From Pseudovibrio axinellae (GTDB taxonomy: Bacteria > Pseudomonadota > Alphaproteobacteria > Rhizobiales > Stappiaceae): a stretch of 64,000 bases of DNA. The position numbers and the translations under genes were made by a program. Positions 7,743 through 15,435 of the stretch are shown here, piece by piece (positions within the stretch are counted from its first letter, which is position 1; every line of letters begins with the position of its first letter). The DNA lies in contig NZ_FOFM01000007.1 in NCBI RefSeq assembly GCF_900110875.1, positions 62,001 to 126,000 of the forward strand. The letters are read 5' to 3'. The notes beneath the pieces are model-generated. The model saw only the letters and a program-made list of their open reading frames with translations, did no database searches and was not told where the DNA came from.

Positions 7743-8777
7743 ATGGCAGGAGTACGCACACGCCGTTCGCAAAGCAATTCAGAGGATTACTGGCCAGGTT
7801 TCGTGGACGCCATGTCCGCACTCCTGCTGGTCTTCATCTTCCTGCTTTCCATCTTTATGATTGCGCAGTTCTTCCTAAGTCAGCAATTGTCTGGGCGCGA
7901 TAAGGTGCTCAACCGCTTAAACCAGCAAATCGCCGAGCTTACAGAGCTCCTTGCCTTGGAAAAATCCAGTGTAGGAGATCTGGAATCCACGATCTCGTCA
8001 CTCCAACTGGGTCTGGACGAGGCGTCTGGAGAGCGGGATCGGTTGCAAAGCATGCTCAACGAGCGCTCAGGTCAGATTGATGAAGCTGGCGGCGCACTTG
8101 CAACCCTTCAGGCAAAACTGGAAGGTGAACAGCAAATCAGCGACAAAGCTCTGGCACAGGTTGAACTCCTCAACCAGCAAATCAGCGCCCTGCGTCGCCA
8201 AATTGCTGTTCTGGAAGACGCTTTAGACGCCTCTGAGTCGCGAGACAGAGAAAGCCAGACAAGGATCGCAGATCTGGGCAAACGCCTCAATGTGGCCCTT
8301 GCACAGCGTGTACAGGAGCTTTCCAGATACCGCTCCGACTTCTTTGGCAGATTACGAGCAATTCTGGCTCAGCGCTCCGACATCGAAGTCGTTGGTGACC
8401 GTTTCGTGTTCCAGTCAGAAGTGCTGTTCTCCTCCGGTGATGAAGAGGTCAACCCGCAAGGAAGAAACCAGCTGGACATTCTGGCAAGCGCTATTTTGGA
8501 ACTGGAAGGGCAAATCCCAGACGAGATCAACTGGGTCTTGCGCGTTGATGGCCACACAGATGCACGCCCCCTCTCAGGCACAGGCCGCCTGCGCGACAAC
8601 TGGGAACTCTCAGCCGCCCGCGCAATCTCAGTGGTCAAATACCTCATAGCTAGAGGCGTAGAACCAGACCGTCTGGTCGCCGCCGGCTTCGGTGAGTTCC
8701 AGCCACTAGAAGAAGGCACCAGCACCGAGGCCAACGCCAAAAACCGCCGCATAGAGCTAAAACTCACACAGCGGTAG
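7743..8777 (+). CDS. MotB/OmpA-like peptidoglycan-binding partner protein
   Basis: Protein of 344 aa with one N-terminal membrane helix (about residues 20-43, FVDAMSALLLVFIFLLSIFMIAQF). Asp22 sits at the start of the helix, the position of the proton-carrying Asp in MotB. A long coiled coil follows (about 45-190, Gln/Glu/Leu-rich). A C-terminal OmpA domain (about 215-344) carries VDGHTDARP, NWELSAARA and NRRIELKL, which bind peptidoglycan in characterised relatives. It starts 3 nt after the MotA/TolQ-like gene. Inference: a stator-like complex anchored in the cell wall. A strong terminator ends the operon. Confidence 0.8.
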   Translation: MAGVRTRRSQSNSEDYWPGFVDAMSALLLVFIFLLSIFMIAQFFLSQQLSGRDKVLNRLNQQIAELTELLALEKSSVGDLESTISSLQLGLDEASGERDRLQSMLNERSGQIDEAGGALATLQAKLEGEQQISDKALAQVELLNQQISALRRQIAVLEDALDASESRDRESQTRIADLGKRLNVALAQRVQELSRYRSDFFGRLRAILAQRSDIEVVGDRFVFQSEVLFSSGDEEVNPQGRNQLDILASAILELEGQIPDEINWVLRVDGHTDARPLSGTGRLRDNWELSAARAISVVKYLIARGVEPDRLVAAGFGEFQPLEEGTSTEANAKNRRIELKLTQR

Positions 8778-8800
8778 AAGCTGCTACAAACAGATCAAAA

Positions 8801-8838
8801 AAAAAGGCGCTTGAGCAACCCTCAAGCGCTTGTTTTTT
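8801..8838 (+). terminator. Terminator of the MotA/MotB-like operon
   Basis: GCGCTTGAG (8807-8815) pairs with CTCAAGCGC (8821-8829) around a CAACC loop, flanked by A9 on the left and T-rich sequence on the right. Confidence 0.85.
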
Positions 8839-8938
8839 GTTCCGTGAAGTTGGCTTCATTAACGCAGGCCGATTGGCCTTCAAGCCCGCTGAATAACCAG
8901 TATGCGGACAAACGCAGCATTAATTTTCAACATGCTGA

Positions 8939-9391
8939 TCAGATTGGCAGTTCCATTGTTGCCTTCTCCGTGGAGACCACAATCGACGTTCTGTATTTCC
9001 GGACATTCTTATCTGCAAGAAAGAAGCGGTGGGTAAAGGCTTCATAATCCTCTATATCTCGGGCCATGACGATCATGATGAAGTCAGCATCGCCAGCGAT
9101 ACAATAAAAATGCGTCACTTGAGGATCTTCACGAGCCTTACGCTTGAAGGCATCGATCTGATCTACACGATCCCTCTCTAATTCAACGGCGACAATAGCT
9201 GTCACACCCAGCTCCAGCATCTTGGGGTTGAGTATGGCCACTTCCTTTTTGATGACATGTGCCTCCCGTAAGACCTTGAGGCGACGCTGAACAGAGGCCG
9301 TTGAAGTCCCTGCGATCTCCGCAAGAGCCTGAATGGATATCTTGGCATCCTTCTGTAGAGCTGCCAATAATCTCTTATCTATTCCATCCAT
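8939..9391 (-). CDS. Lrp/AsnC family transcriptional regulator
   Basis: DNA-binding regulator of 150 aa. An N-terminal AsnC-type helix-turn-helix (residues 2-60: DGIDKRLLAALQKDAKISIQALAEIAGTS, recognition helix TASVQRRLKVLREA) is followed by an RAM ligand-binding domain (about 65-140, including HFYCIAGDADFIMIVMARD). Family members sense amino acids. It is divergent from azlCD, with 90 bp between the starts, and that gap contains an AT-rich inverted repeat. Control of azlCD by this regulator with branched-chain amino acids or another amino acid as effector is inference from this arrangement. Confidence 0.88.
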   Translation of the reverse strand: MDGIDKRLLAALQKDAKISIQALAEIAGTSTASVQRRLKVLREAHVIKKEVAILNPKMLELGVTAIVAVELERDRVDQIDAFKRKAREDPQVTHFYCIAGDADFIMIVMARDIEDYEAFTHRFFLADKNVRKYRTSIVVSTEKATMELPI

Positions 9392-9414
9392 ACATACACC
9401 TCACATATCATTAC

Positions 9415-9438
9415 TATTTGATGCATATTAATCAAATA
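9415..9438. promoter_or_regulatory. Probable Lrp-family operator between asnC-like and azlC
   Basis: TATTTGAT (9415-9422) and ATCAAATA (9431-9438) are perfect inverted arms 8 bp apart, in the AT-rich divergent promoter region. The size and AT character fit an Lrp/AsnC dimer site. Confidence 0.6.
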
Positions 9439-9481
9439 TCGCACCAAGTGTATATTTTTTACATCACTATATAGCGATAAT

Positions 9482-10171
9482 ATGCATTTCATGAAACATG
9501 GATTAATCGCAATTCTTCCGCTTGCAGCCGGGGCTGCCATTTATGGCTTTGCATTCGGGCTGCTCGCCGCCCAGGTCGGCTTCCCGTGGTGGGGCGTAGG
9601 CTTCATGAGTGCAATTGTTCACGCTGGCTCTTCGCAAATCGTGGCGGTGGAGCAATTTGCAAACAGTTCGGCGATTATTGGGGCGGCATTGGCCGGAGCT
9701 ACCCTTAATCTCAGATATATCGGCATTGTCGCTTCCCTATCCGAAATCTTGAAGGAGCTGCCTCTGCCTCTTAAGATTGTTGCAATCCATATCACAGGGG
9801 ACGAGAATTGGGCACTCACCATGGCCGAGCGCGCCAGGTCGCCCTCCATTGGGGCCCCGTTTCTTATGGGTTCCGGGCTAGCTATGATCAGTGTATGGAC
9901 ATTTTCAACTATTATGGGGGCCGTTGTCGGAACCATCCTGCCCGATCTGGAGAAGTTTGGCTTAGGTTTTGCGTTTACCGCCGCTTTCATTGCTATGGGG
10001 CGTAGTCTATGGAAGGGAACCCCAAATCTAATCCCTTGGCTCAGTGCCTTCACGTTTACGGTGATTGCAGTGATGTTTGGATTGCCACAAGCCTATGCCA
10101 TCGTGATTGGCGCAACTGTGGGGCTGCTGTTCTCCTGTTTTATCAGGGTAAAGCAAGGTAGACTGCCATGA
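9482..10171 (+). CDS. azlC: AzlC family branched-chain amino acid exporter, large subunit
   Basis: Inner-membrane protein of 229 aa matching AzlC/YgaZ, the large subunit of a two-part amino acid exporter. The N-terminus HGLIAILPLAAGAAIYGFAFGLLAAQVGF and the signature ARSSQ-like region (IVHAGSSQIVAVEQFANSSAI, about residues 45-66) are typical. NLRYIGIVASL (about 78-88) is the conserved NxR segment. Several hydrophobic helices follow to the C-terminus. The ATG at 9482 or the one at 9491 may be used. Its stop overlaps the azlD start by 4 nt (ATGA), so the two are translationally coupled. Confidence 0.85.
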   Translation: MHFMKHGLIAILPLAAGAAIYGFAFGLLAAQVGFPWWGVGFMSAIVHAGSSQIVAVEQFANSSAIIGAALAGATLNLRYIGIVASLSEILKELPLPLKIVAIHITGDENWALTMAERARSPSIGAPFLMGSGLAMISVWTFSTIMGAVVGTILPDLEKFGLGFAFTAAFIAMGRSLWKGTPNLIPWLSAFTFTVIAVMFGLPQAYAIVIGATVGLLFSCFIRVKQGRLP

Positions 10172-10467
10172 GTGAGAGTCATTTCATTCTTATCCTGACA
10201 TTGAGCGTGGCGGCCTTCTCAATCCGGCTGCTTGGTTTACTCATTGGAGATCAGATAAGGGCATCAAAGCAGGTCTGGATCCTTGATGATTTACCCGGTC
10301 TGATCGTGGTTAGCCTGGTTGCATCCTCCTTAGCTGACCAGTCCCTGCAAGCATGGCTCACAAGTGCCATCGCTCTTGCTGTCGCCGTCAGAACAAACCA
10401 TGTTATTATGACCATGGGTATGAGCATGACGGCCTACGCGATCATTGGTTTAATATATCCGTTCTGA
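10168..10467 (+). CDS. azlD: AzlD family small subunit of branched-chain amino acid exporter
   Basis: Small hydrophobic protein of 99 aa with three or four membrane helices, matching AzlD/YgaH. Features include SFILILTLSVAAFSIRLLGLLIGD-like helix 1, DDLPGLIVVSLVASSLAD in the middle, and AIALAVAVRTNHVIMTMGMSMTAYAIIG at the end. AzlD partners AzlC in export. The start overlaps the azlC stop by 4 nt. No clear terminator follows; a CCGCTTT...AAAGCGG hairpin lies at about 10480-10508 without a T run. Confidence 0.82.
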   Translation: MSESHFILILTLSVAAFSIRLLGLLIGDQIRASKQVWILDDLPGLIVVSLVASSLADQSLQAWLTSAIALAVAVRTNHVIMTMGMSMTAYAIIGLIYPF

Positions 10468-10780
10468 TAACGAAGGTCCGCTTTGGGCTCAGCCCACCTA
10501 AAGCGGCGAGCCTTCAGCTGCATTTTATCCACCCGCCCTGAGTTAGCTCCAAATCTCTTCCGGTGTGAACAGTTCAGAGATGGTGCTGACATGAGAAGCC
10601 TTCCTCATGTGGTAATCCCCCATTAATGGAGGAGTTTTAGCGGTGCAATCAACTTAACTTGAATTTGGCCGCAAGATTGCCTAGTTAATCGGGTCAAACA
10701 TCCGCAATGCTCGCGCAGCACCTTGATTACGCTCACGAAAAGTTAAGTTTGCGCAAAAGTTCACGGGCACTTCACAGTAC
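10468..10780. other. Intergenic region, no gene recognised
   Basis: It holds a CCGCTTT/AAAGCGG hairpin just after azlD and an ACATGAG/CTCATGT hairpin near 10590-10612. No reading frame in it has a credible start or composition. The gap separates two genes whose 3' ends face each other. Confidence 0.5.
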
Positions 10781-11320
10781 TCACGGACACACCCTACCCG
10801 CAATCCGGCTATCGCACACCTTCACACGGGACAAATAACGCGACCATTTTGCAATTTCCGCTTTGCCTACCTTTGAGCGCCAGGACTTGATGACAAAGTA
10901 GGTGCTATCATTACCCAGAATAGCCTTGGTCAACACTGTCTCACTTTTAGAAGCAGGTGTGGTGGTGCATCTGGTAAGAAACATGCCGAACTCGTAGCCA
11001 TTCTCGCGTCCCTTTTTCAGCAAGCGCCCGTCATGCTGCTTGCAGATTGGGTTCTTCACCTGCGTATACTGCTTCTCCAGCATTTTCATTTTCACTCGGC
11101 GGGAAAAGTGAATCTGAACGGTCACCATGTCGCGCCAGGTCTTCAAGGATTGTCCGCGCGGAATCATCTCTGAAACCAGCAGACCATTCTTGTTTTGCGA
11201 AAAAGCAACCTTGTAGCCCTCAGGCATCCCGACCAGAAGGTTCTCGTCCATCAGGCCAGAGGCAAACGACACACCACTCGCAATAAGCAATGCCAATACA
11301 GCACCAAGCAATCTACTCAT
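10781..11320 (-). CDS. Hypothetical secreted protein
   Basis: Protein of 179 aa with a clear Sec signal peptide (MSRLLGAVLALLIASGVSFASG, probable cleavage after ASG or FAS). The mature part has four Cys residues (IC, RC, VC, VC), suggesting disulfides in the periplasm. It resembles small uncharacterised periplasmic proteins found in alphaproteobacteria (middle part GYEFGMFLTRC, end SRYLSRVKVCDS). I do not recognise a named family with confidence. It stands alone. An array of AACGCA repeats lies 150-200 bp upstream of its start. Confidence 0.6.
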   Translation of the reverse strand: MSRLLGAVLALLIASGVSFASGLMDENLLVGMPEGYKVAFSQNKNGLLVSEMIPRGQSLKTWRDMVTVQIHFSRRVKMKMLEKQYTQVKNPICKQHDGRLLKKGRENGYEFGMFLTRCTTTPASKSETVLTKAILGNDSTYFVIKSWRSKVGKAEIAKWSRYLSRVKVCDSRIAGRVCP

Positions 11321-11470
11321 AAAAACAACTATCCAATCAATCAGGAATTGAAGTGAAGCTACATCATAGCCTCAAACCTCAACAAGGGGAGTAACTTCCC
11401 TGATGGGGATGTCAACCTTCAACCAGCGACTGCACAGTATCCCCACCAACATAGCGCCAATGAACACAGC

Positions 11471-11526
11471 AACGCAGCCAGAACGTAAAAAACGCAGAAT
11501 AACGCAAACCGGCACATAGCAACGCA
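11471..11526. repeat. Helically phased AACGCA hexamer array
   Basis: AACGCA occurs at 11471, 11491, 11501 and 11521, with AACGTA at 11482. The spacings of 11, 9, 10 and 20 bp place the copies on one face of the helix. It lies between the trcR terminator and the secreted-protein gene. Confidence 0.55.
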
Positions 11527-11534
11527 AATACGAA

Positions 11535-11565
11535 AAAAGCCGCTCCCCGGCAGGCAGCGGCTTTT
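11535..11565 (-). terminator. Terminator of trcR
   Basis: AAAAGCCGCT (11535-11544) pairs with AGCGGCTTTT (11556-11565). Read on the minus strand it ends in a T run about 60 nt past the trcR stop. Confidence 0.8.
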
Positions 11566-11620
11566 CAAATTATCCAACGAAGGCAGGAGAGTTATGCCCC
11601 TCCAAGAGCGCTCTTAGCTC

Positions 11621-12331
11621 TTAACGCTGATCGTCATCTTCATCGCCGGATTTAAAGTTCGCGAACACAGCATCCGCATCCACTTCTTCTTCCTCTTCGC
11701 GAGTAGAAGGCGCAGGCTTGGAAAATGCTGCTGCCATAGCTTCTTCGCTTGTTGTTTCATCAACAGGCAGAAGGCTCTGTGGCTCTTCACCTTCAGCAGG
11801 CTTAGGAGCGTTCTTCGCACCTTTTTCGACTTCAATGTCCAGCTCAATCTGAGAGCAAAGACCAAGAGTTACTGGATCCATCGGCTCAAGATGTGCTGAG
11901 TTCCAATGCGTTCTGGTACGAATTGCTTCAATCGTCGGCTTAGTTGTGCCAACAAGACGCATAATTTGAGCATCAAGTAGCTCAGGATGGAACCGAACGA
12001 TCCACAAGATTGCGTTTGGACGATCCTGACGTCGAGAAACAGGCGTATAACGAGGGCCTTTGCGCTTGTTCTCAGGAACACGCACTTTAGACTCCTGCAC
12101 CTGCATCCGGTAGCTCGGGTTATTCGAAGCTTTTTCAATCTCTTCGCGGGTCAACTGGCCAGACATAACAGGGTCCATACCCTTAATGCCCTGAGCAGCT
12201 TCACCATCAGCAATCGCCTTCACTTCCAAAGGGTGCAGCTTACAAAAAGCAGCAATCTGATCAAAGCCCAGCGCGGTGTTGTCAACCAACCATACAGCTG
12301 TTGCTTTTGGCATAAGCGGTGTGATGGACAT
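11621..12331 (-). CDS. trcR: Cell cycle transcriptional regulator TrcR (DUF1013)
   Basis: Protein of 236 aa of the alphaproteobacteria-specific DUF1013/TrcR family. ATG 12331 is chosen because GGAGGG lies 10 nt upstream and the family starts at MSxxPLMPKATAVWLVDNT. The N-terminal LDNTALGFDQIAAFCKLHPLEVKAIADGE segment looks like a helix-turn-helix. The centre (RRQDRPNAILWIVRFHPELLDAQIMRLVGTTKPTIEAIRTRTHWN) is a second one. The C-terminal 70 residues are acidic and low-complexity (EEEEEVDADAVFANF), resembling an RNA-polymerase-associated tail. It acts in the cytoplasm, and its targets here are unknown. It is followed by its own terminator. Confidence 0.85.
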   Translation of the reverse strand: MSITPLMPKATAVWLVDNTALGFDQIAAFCKLHPLEVKAIADGEAAQGIKGMDPVMSGQLTREEIEKASNNPSYRMQVQESKVRVPENKRKGPRYTPVSRRQDRPNAILWIVRFHPELLDAQIMRLVGTTKPTIEAIRTRTHWNSAHLEPMDPVTLGLCSQIELDIEVEKGAKNAPKPAEGEEPQSLLPVDETTSEEAMAAAFSKPAPSTREEEEEVDADAVFANFKSGDEDDDQR

Positions 12332-12517
12332 TATATAAATCCCTCCTGTGTGCTCCACAGCCTAATCAAAGGTGGCGAAGCCGAATTCCATAAGAGTTTT
12401 TAGGGAAACTTTGGGCGCACTATACGCTCACATTTTCCCAAAAGCAAACCTCATCAGCACTCGCCTCCACCTTCCTAGGGGAACCTGTGCGAATTCATTT
12501 TCAACTTATGCCCTTTT

Positions 12518-13525
12518 CTAGGCAAGCTTGAGCACGATCTTCCCAATGTGGCCAGAACTCTCCATCCTCTCGTGTGCAGCTCTAACATCTGCAATATCGA
12601 AGACCTTGTCCAAAACCACCTTGACCTTACCGGTCTCCAGCAACGGCCAAACCTTTTCACGAAGGCTAGATGCAATCTGCGCTTTATATGCATTTGATCT
12701 TGGCCGAAGCGTCGAACCTGTATGCGTCAGGCGCTTCATCATCAATCGGCTAAAGTTAACGTTTTCTGACACACCGTGAAGCGTAGCAATCTGACAAATC
12801 CGCCCTTCGACAGCCGCAACAATCCAGTTCTTCTCAACGTAATCACCACCGACCATATCAAGAATAACATCCACACCACGCTTCTCGGTAATGTTTTGAA
12901 TTTCTTTCACAAAATCTGTTTCACGGTAATTAATTGCATAGTCAGTGCCAAGCTCTCTAACCGCCTGCGCTTTCACATCTGACCCGACAGTTGCAAAGAC
13001 CTCAGCACCGAAGGCTTTCGCCAACTGAATAGCAGTCGTCCCAATCCCTGACGACCCACCATGAACAAGGAACCTCTCTCCGCCCCGAAGCCCCAGACGG
13101 TCAAACACATTAGACCAAACAGTGAAAAATGCCTCAGGAATACCTGCTGCTTCCTCCATCGAAACACCGGCAGGAACTGGCAACACATGGGCAGCAGGCG
13201 CAATGCAATACTCCGCATAACCACCTCCAGGCGTCAGCGCGCACACACGCTCACCAACAACGTGAGAAGAAACCCCTTCTCCAAGCTCTGCAATCTCGCC
13301 AGCAACTTCCAGGCCCAGCAAAGGAGAAGCACCTTCAGGCGGCGGATAAGCGCCTTTTCGCTGGAATACATCCGGTCGATTTATGCCCGCAGCATGTACT
13401 TTGATCAAAACCTCACCGACTCCCGGCTTGGGGACATCGATCTGCGCGATTTCAAGTACTTCCGAACCGCCAACCCCGTTCATCACAACGGCTTTCATCA
13501 ATTCAGGACGATCATCTACTGTCAT
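12518..13525 (-). CDS. NAD(P)H-quinone oxidoreductase (zinc-independent MDR, PIG3-like)
   Basis: Cytoplasmic medium-chain dehydrogenase/reductase of 335 aa. ATG 13525 is supported by TTGAGGC 5-6 nt upstream; a later ATG (MKAVVMNG) is possible. Domain order is a GroES-like catalytic fold (about 10-125, with GINRPDVFQRKGAYPPPEGASPLLGLEVAG) then a Rossmann domain with the cofactor loop HGGSSGIGTTAIQLAKAFGA near 155. The structural zinc cysteines of alcohol dehydrogenases are absent, as expected for quinone oxidoreductases of the PIG3 branch. It sits between trcR and DUF1192, an arrangement common in related genomes. Confidence 0.85.
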   Translation of the reverse strand: MTVDDRPELMKAVVMNGVGGSEVLEIAQIDVPKPGVGEVLIKVHAAGINRPDVFQRKGAYPPPEGASPLLGLEVAGEIAELGEGVSSHVVGERVCALTPGGGYAEYCIAPAAHVLPVPAGVSMEEAAGIPEAFFTVWSNVFDRLGLRGGERFLVHGGSSGIGTTAIQLAKAFGAEVFATVGSDVKAQAVRELGTDYAINYRETDFVKEIQNITEKRGVDVILDMVGGDYVEKNWIVAAVEGRICQIATLHGVSENVNFSRLMMKRLTHTGSTLRPRSNAYKAQIASSLREKVWPLLETGKVKVVLDKVFDIADVRAAHERMESSGHIGKIVLKLA

Positions 13526-13679
13526 TTGCTGCCTCAATCTTGGCAAATAGCAAAACTGCCGCTTGCTCACATTCTCATTTAAGTGAAGAATAGTGGGCAG
13601 GCAAAGGCCGTCTACCCCAACAAAGGTGAATTATCTAACTTATGCACTCAAGGCCCAACTCAAGGAGTTCATAGACGCT

Positions 13680-13874
13680 ATGGGTATATTCGATGAAGAC
13701 GACACACCGCGCCAGGCGGTCTCTTCAATCCAGGTAGGAGAGCCGCTCACTAGCCTATCAATCCACGAATTAAACGAACGCCTTGAAAGGCTTAAAACAG
13801 AAATTGCCCGCGTAGAATCTGAAATTAAAACAAAATCAGAGGTAAACACATCAGCTGAAGATTTCTTCAAGTAA
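13680..13874 (+). CDS. DUF1192 family protein
   Basis: Short protein of 64 aa. ATG 13680 is chosen because AAGGAG precedes it and the family starts MxxFDEDDxPR. Sequence: MGIFDEDDTPRQ, then LSIHELNERLERLKTEIARVESEI, a single amphipathic helix likely to form a coiled coil. Function is unknown, and the family is confined to alphaproteobacteria. It lies divergent from the quinone oxidoreductase and upstream of a candidate sRNA and rcdA. Confidence 0.75.
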   Translation: MGIFDEDDTPRQAVSSIQVGEPLTSLSIHELNERLERLKTEIARVESEIKTKSEVNTSAEDFFK

Positions 13875-13987
13875 TCAAACAATATTTAAAACAGTAAATT
13901 ATATATTTTCACATACAATCAACTCAATAAAAATAACACAATACTTATAATTTACATATCGTTAACCATTTTAAATTATATATTAGT

Positions 13988-14083
13988 TATTCCAGTTGAT
14001 CTGGAACGAGAGTGACTGCTCACTCTGTTTGACGCCTCCCTGTTAAAACACCTCAGAGCCGCATCGATGCGGCTCTTTTTTTG
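13988..14083 (+). ncRNA. Candidate trans-acting sRNA with CCUCCC motif
   Basis: Three hairpins follow each other. TTCCAG/CTGGAA is at 13990-14006. AGAGTGA/TCACTCT is at 14009-14026. The terminator AGAGCCGCAT/ATGCGGCTCT is at 14055-14076, followed by seven T. The unpaired linker (14027-14054) contains GCCTCCC, complementary to a Shine-Dalgarno sequence, and ACACCTC. The region lacks a reading frame and follows a very AT-rich stretch suitable for a promoter. This layout matches short Hfq-binding sRNAs of alphaproteobacteria. I do not assign a named family, though the mmgR-type sRNAs are worth comparing. Confidence 0.55.
14055..14083 (+). terminator. Terminator of the candidate sRNA
   Basis: A 10-bp arm AGAGCCGCAT and its exact complement, separated by CG, are followed by a seven-T run. 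Confidence 0.85.
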
Positions 14084-14293
14084 CTTAGCAAACACCCCTC
14101 GCAAAACTACTCCCTCTATTTGCAACCGCGATTTGGCATGGGCTTTGCTGCGTTCAGTTTGAAGTAAAATATCTTGCTCCATTTAGAGACAGATTTGGCT
14201 CACTCTGACAGGCTCACGTCAACCTTCGAGCCCTATTTGTTTCAAGGTGGGATTGCAAAAGACACAAGCAAGAGAACAGATAAGGGTTTTACG

Positions 14294-14818
14294 ATGGGTG
14301 AATTCAGCACTGATACAAAACCAGAGGCCACGTGTAACTTTGCGAAACGGCTGATGTCCTCACAAAACTTCACCGAGCTCTTCCGGGAAGGTATGGCGCT
14401 GATCGAGGAAACTGCATCTTACCTTGCTGGCCCTGGAAGAAGCCAAAGCAAAGCACTGGGTCCAGCTGCCTCGCTTGCATATGCTACAGAATCCATGCGG
14501 CTCACCACGCGCTTGATGCAGCTTGCCTCTTGGCTGCTCTTGCAACGCGCTGTCAACGGCGGCGAGATATTGCAATCAGAAGCTCAGAACGAAAAAAACA
14601 AGATCCGAATTGATAAGAGTTCAAAGGAAATAGGGAGCCCAGCATGGCAAGATCTGCCAGAGAAACTTCGCTTTCTAATCAGCGAATCTTTCCGACTTCA
14701 AAAACGGATTAAGCATGTTGATTCGATGCTTAAACAAGAACTATTGCGAGAGACAGCTGCCAATACGCCAAATCCAGTAGCCGATCAGCTCTCCCAGATC
14801 ACGGCTGCTTTTAAGTAA
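14294..14818 (+). CDS. rcdA: Protease adaptor RcdA (regulator of CtrA degradation, DUF1465)
   Basis: Cytoplasmic adaptor of 174 aa of the DUF1465 family, known in Caulobacter to help ClpXP degrade the master regulator CtrA together with CpdR and PopA. ATG 14294 is chosen over an upstream start because the family begins a few residues before the FAxRLxxSxxFxxLFREGMxLIEETA segment (residues 17-43 here). The all-helical core with YATESMRLTTRLMQLASWLLLQRAV is diagnostic. The C-terminal tail is disordered. Its partner cpdR is in this window at 55.2 kb. The neighbouring rpmE on the opposite strand is a conserved association. Confidence 0.85.
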   Translation: MGEFSTDTKPEATCNFAKRLMSSQNFTELFREGMALIEETASYLAGPGRSQSKALGPAASLAYATESMRLTTRLMQLASWLLLQRAVNGGEILQSEAQNEKNKIRIDKSSKEIGSPAWQDLPEKLRFLISESFRLQKRIKHVDSMLKQELLRETAANTPNPVADQLSQITAAFK

Positions 14819-14887
14819 CGTATTCTGGCCTCTAAAGGTTGCGTCCAGACTTACACACCAATCCGACGATACCAGCTCAATTCAGGC

Positions 14888-14922
14888 ATAAAAAAAACCC
14901 GAAGCAAACGCTCCGGGTTTTT
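14888..14922 (-). terminator. Terminator of rpmE
   Basis: AAACCCG (14895-14901) pairs with CGGGTTT (14914-14920). On the minus strand it ends in seven T. Confidence 0.8.
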
Positions 14923-14946
14923 CTAATTCCACAAACTTTTGAGCAA

Positions 14947-15171
14947 TTATTTGCCCAAGAAGCCACCAAACTTGTTGGTGAAGCGGGACACGCGACCACC
15001 GCGGTCCATGAGCTGACGATCGCCGCCGGTCCATGCTGGGTGGGAGCTCGGGTCAATGTCGAGCTGCAGGGTGTCACCTTCAGAACCGTATGTAGAACGG
15101 GTGGTGAATTCAGAACCATCAACGAGTTTAACAGTGATGGTGTGGTAGTCTGGATGAATGTCCTGTTTCAT
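14947..15171 (-). CDS. rpmE: 50S ribosomal protein L31
   Basis: Ribosomal large-subunit protein of 74 aa. The start [29 protein letters not shown] is the L31 signature, and the end [13 protein letters not shown] is typical. It has no cysteine, so it is the zinc-independent (C-minus) form. GATAGGACA precedes the ATG. It is convergent with rcdA and followed by its own terminator. Confidence 0.95.
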   Translation of the reverse strand: MKQDIHPDYHTITVKLVDGSEFTTRSTYGSEGDTLQLDIDPSSHPAWTGGDRQLMDRGGRVSRFTNKFGGFLGK

Positions 15172-15435
15172 GACTTAATGTCCTATCAGCAACGGCCAAA
15201 ACCACCAGTCCTGTAAAAGAACGGCTTAGGGCAAGCCTGAAGCATCGGTAGAAAGAAGCCGTACTCCCAAAAGCACGGCATAATCGTGTTCGGCTCTATA
15301 CCGCATCCAATCGACAGAAACAAGAGGAAACACACCACCGAAAGACAGAGAAAGCGCTTGTAATTTCCGTTATGGGCACACATCTAATTTATCATAATAT
15401 AAACTAATGCATTTTCACTCATTCACGGGGGCAGC

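Noticed and set aside
6741..8777. Zorya-type anti-phage system (ZorAB)
   Set aside because: The pair is MotA/MotB-like, but ZorA usually has a much longer tail, and no ZorC/D or ZorE gene follows. The pair ends at a terminator with an Lrp gene next to it.
10589..10640. sRNA after azlCD from an ACATGAG/CTCATGT hairpin
   Set aside because: No T run or second defined structure; too weak to call.
15186..15383. 65-codon minus-strand frame upstream of rpmE
   Set aside because: It occupies the divergent promoter region of rpmE and the ABC exporter and has a Cys-rich composition without a known family.
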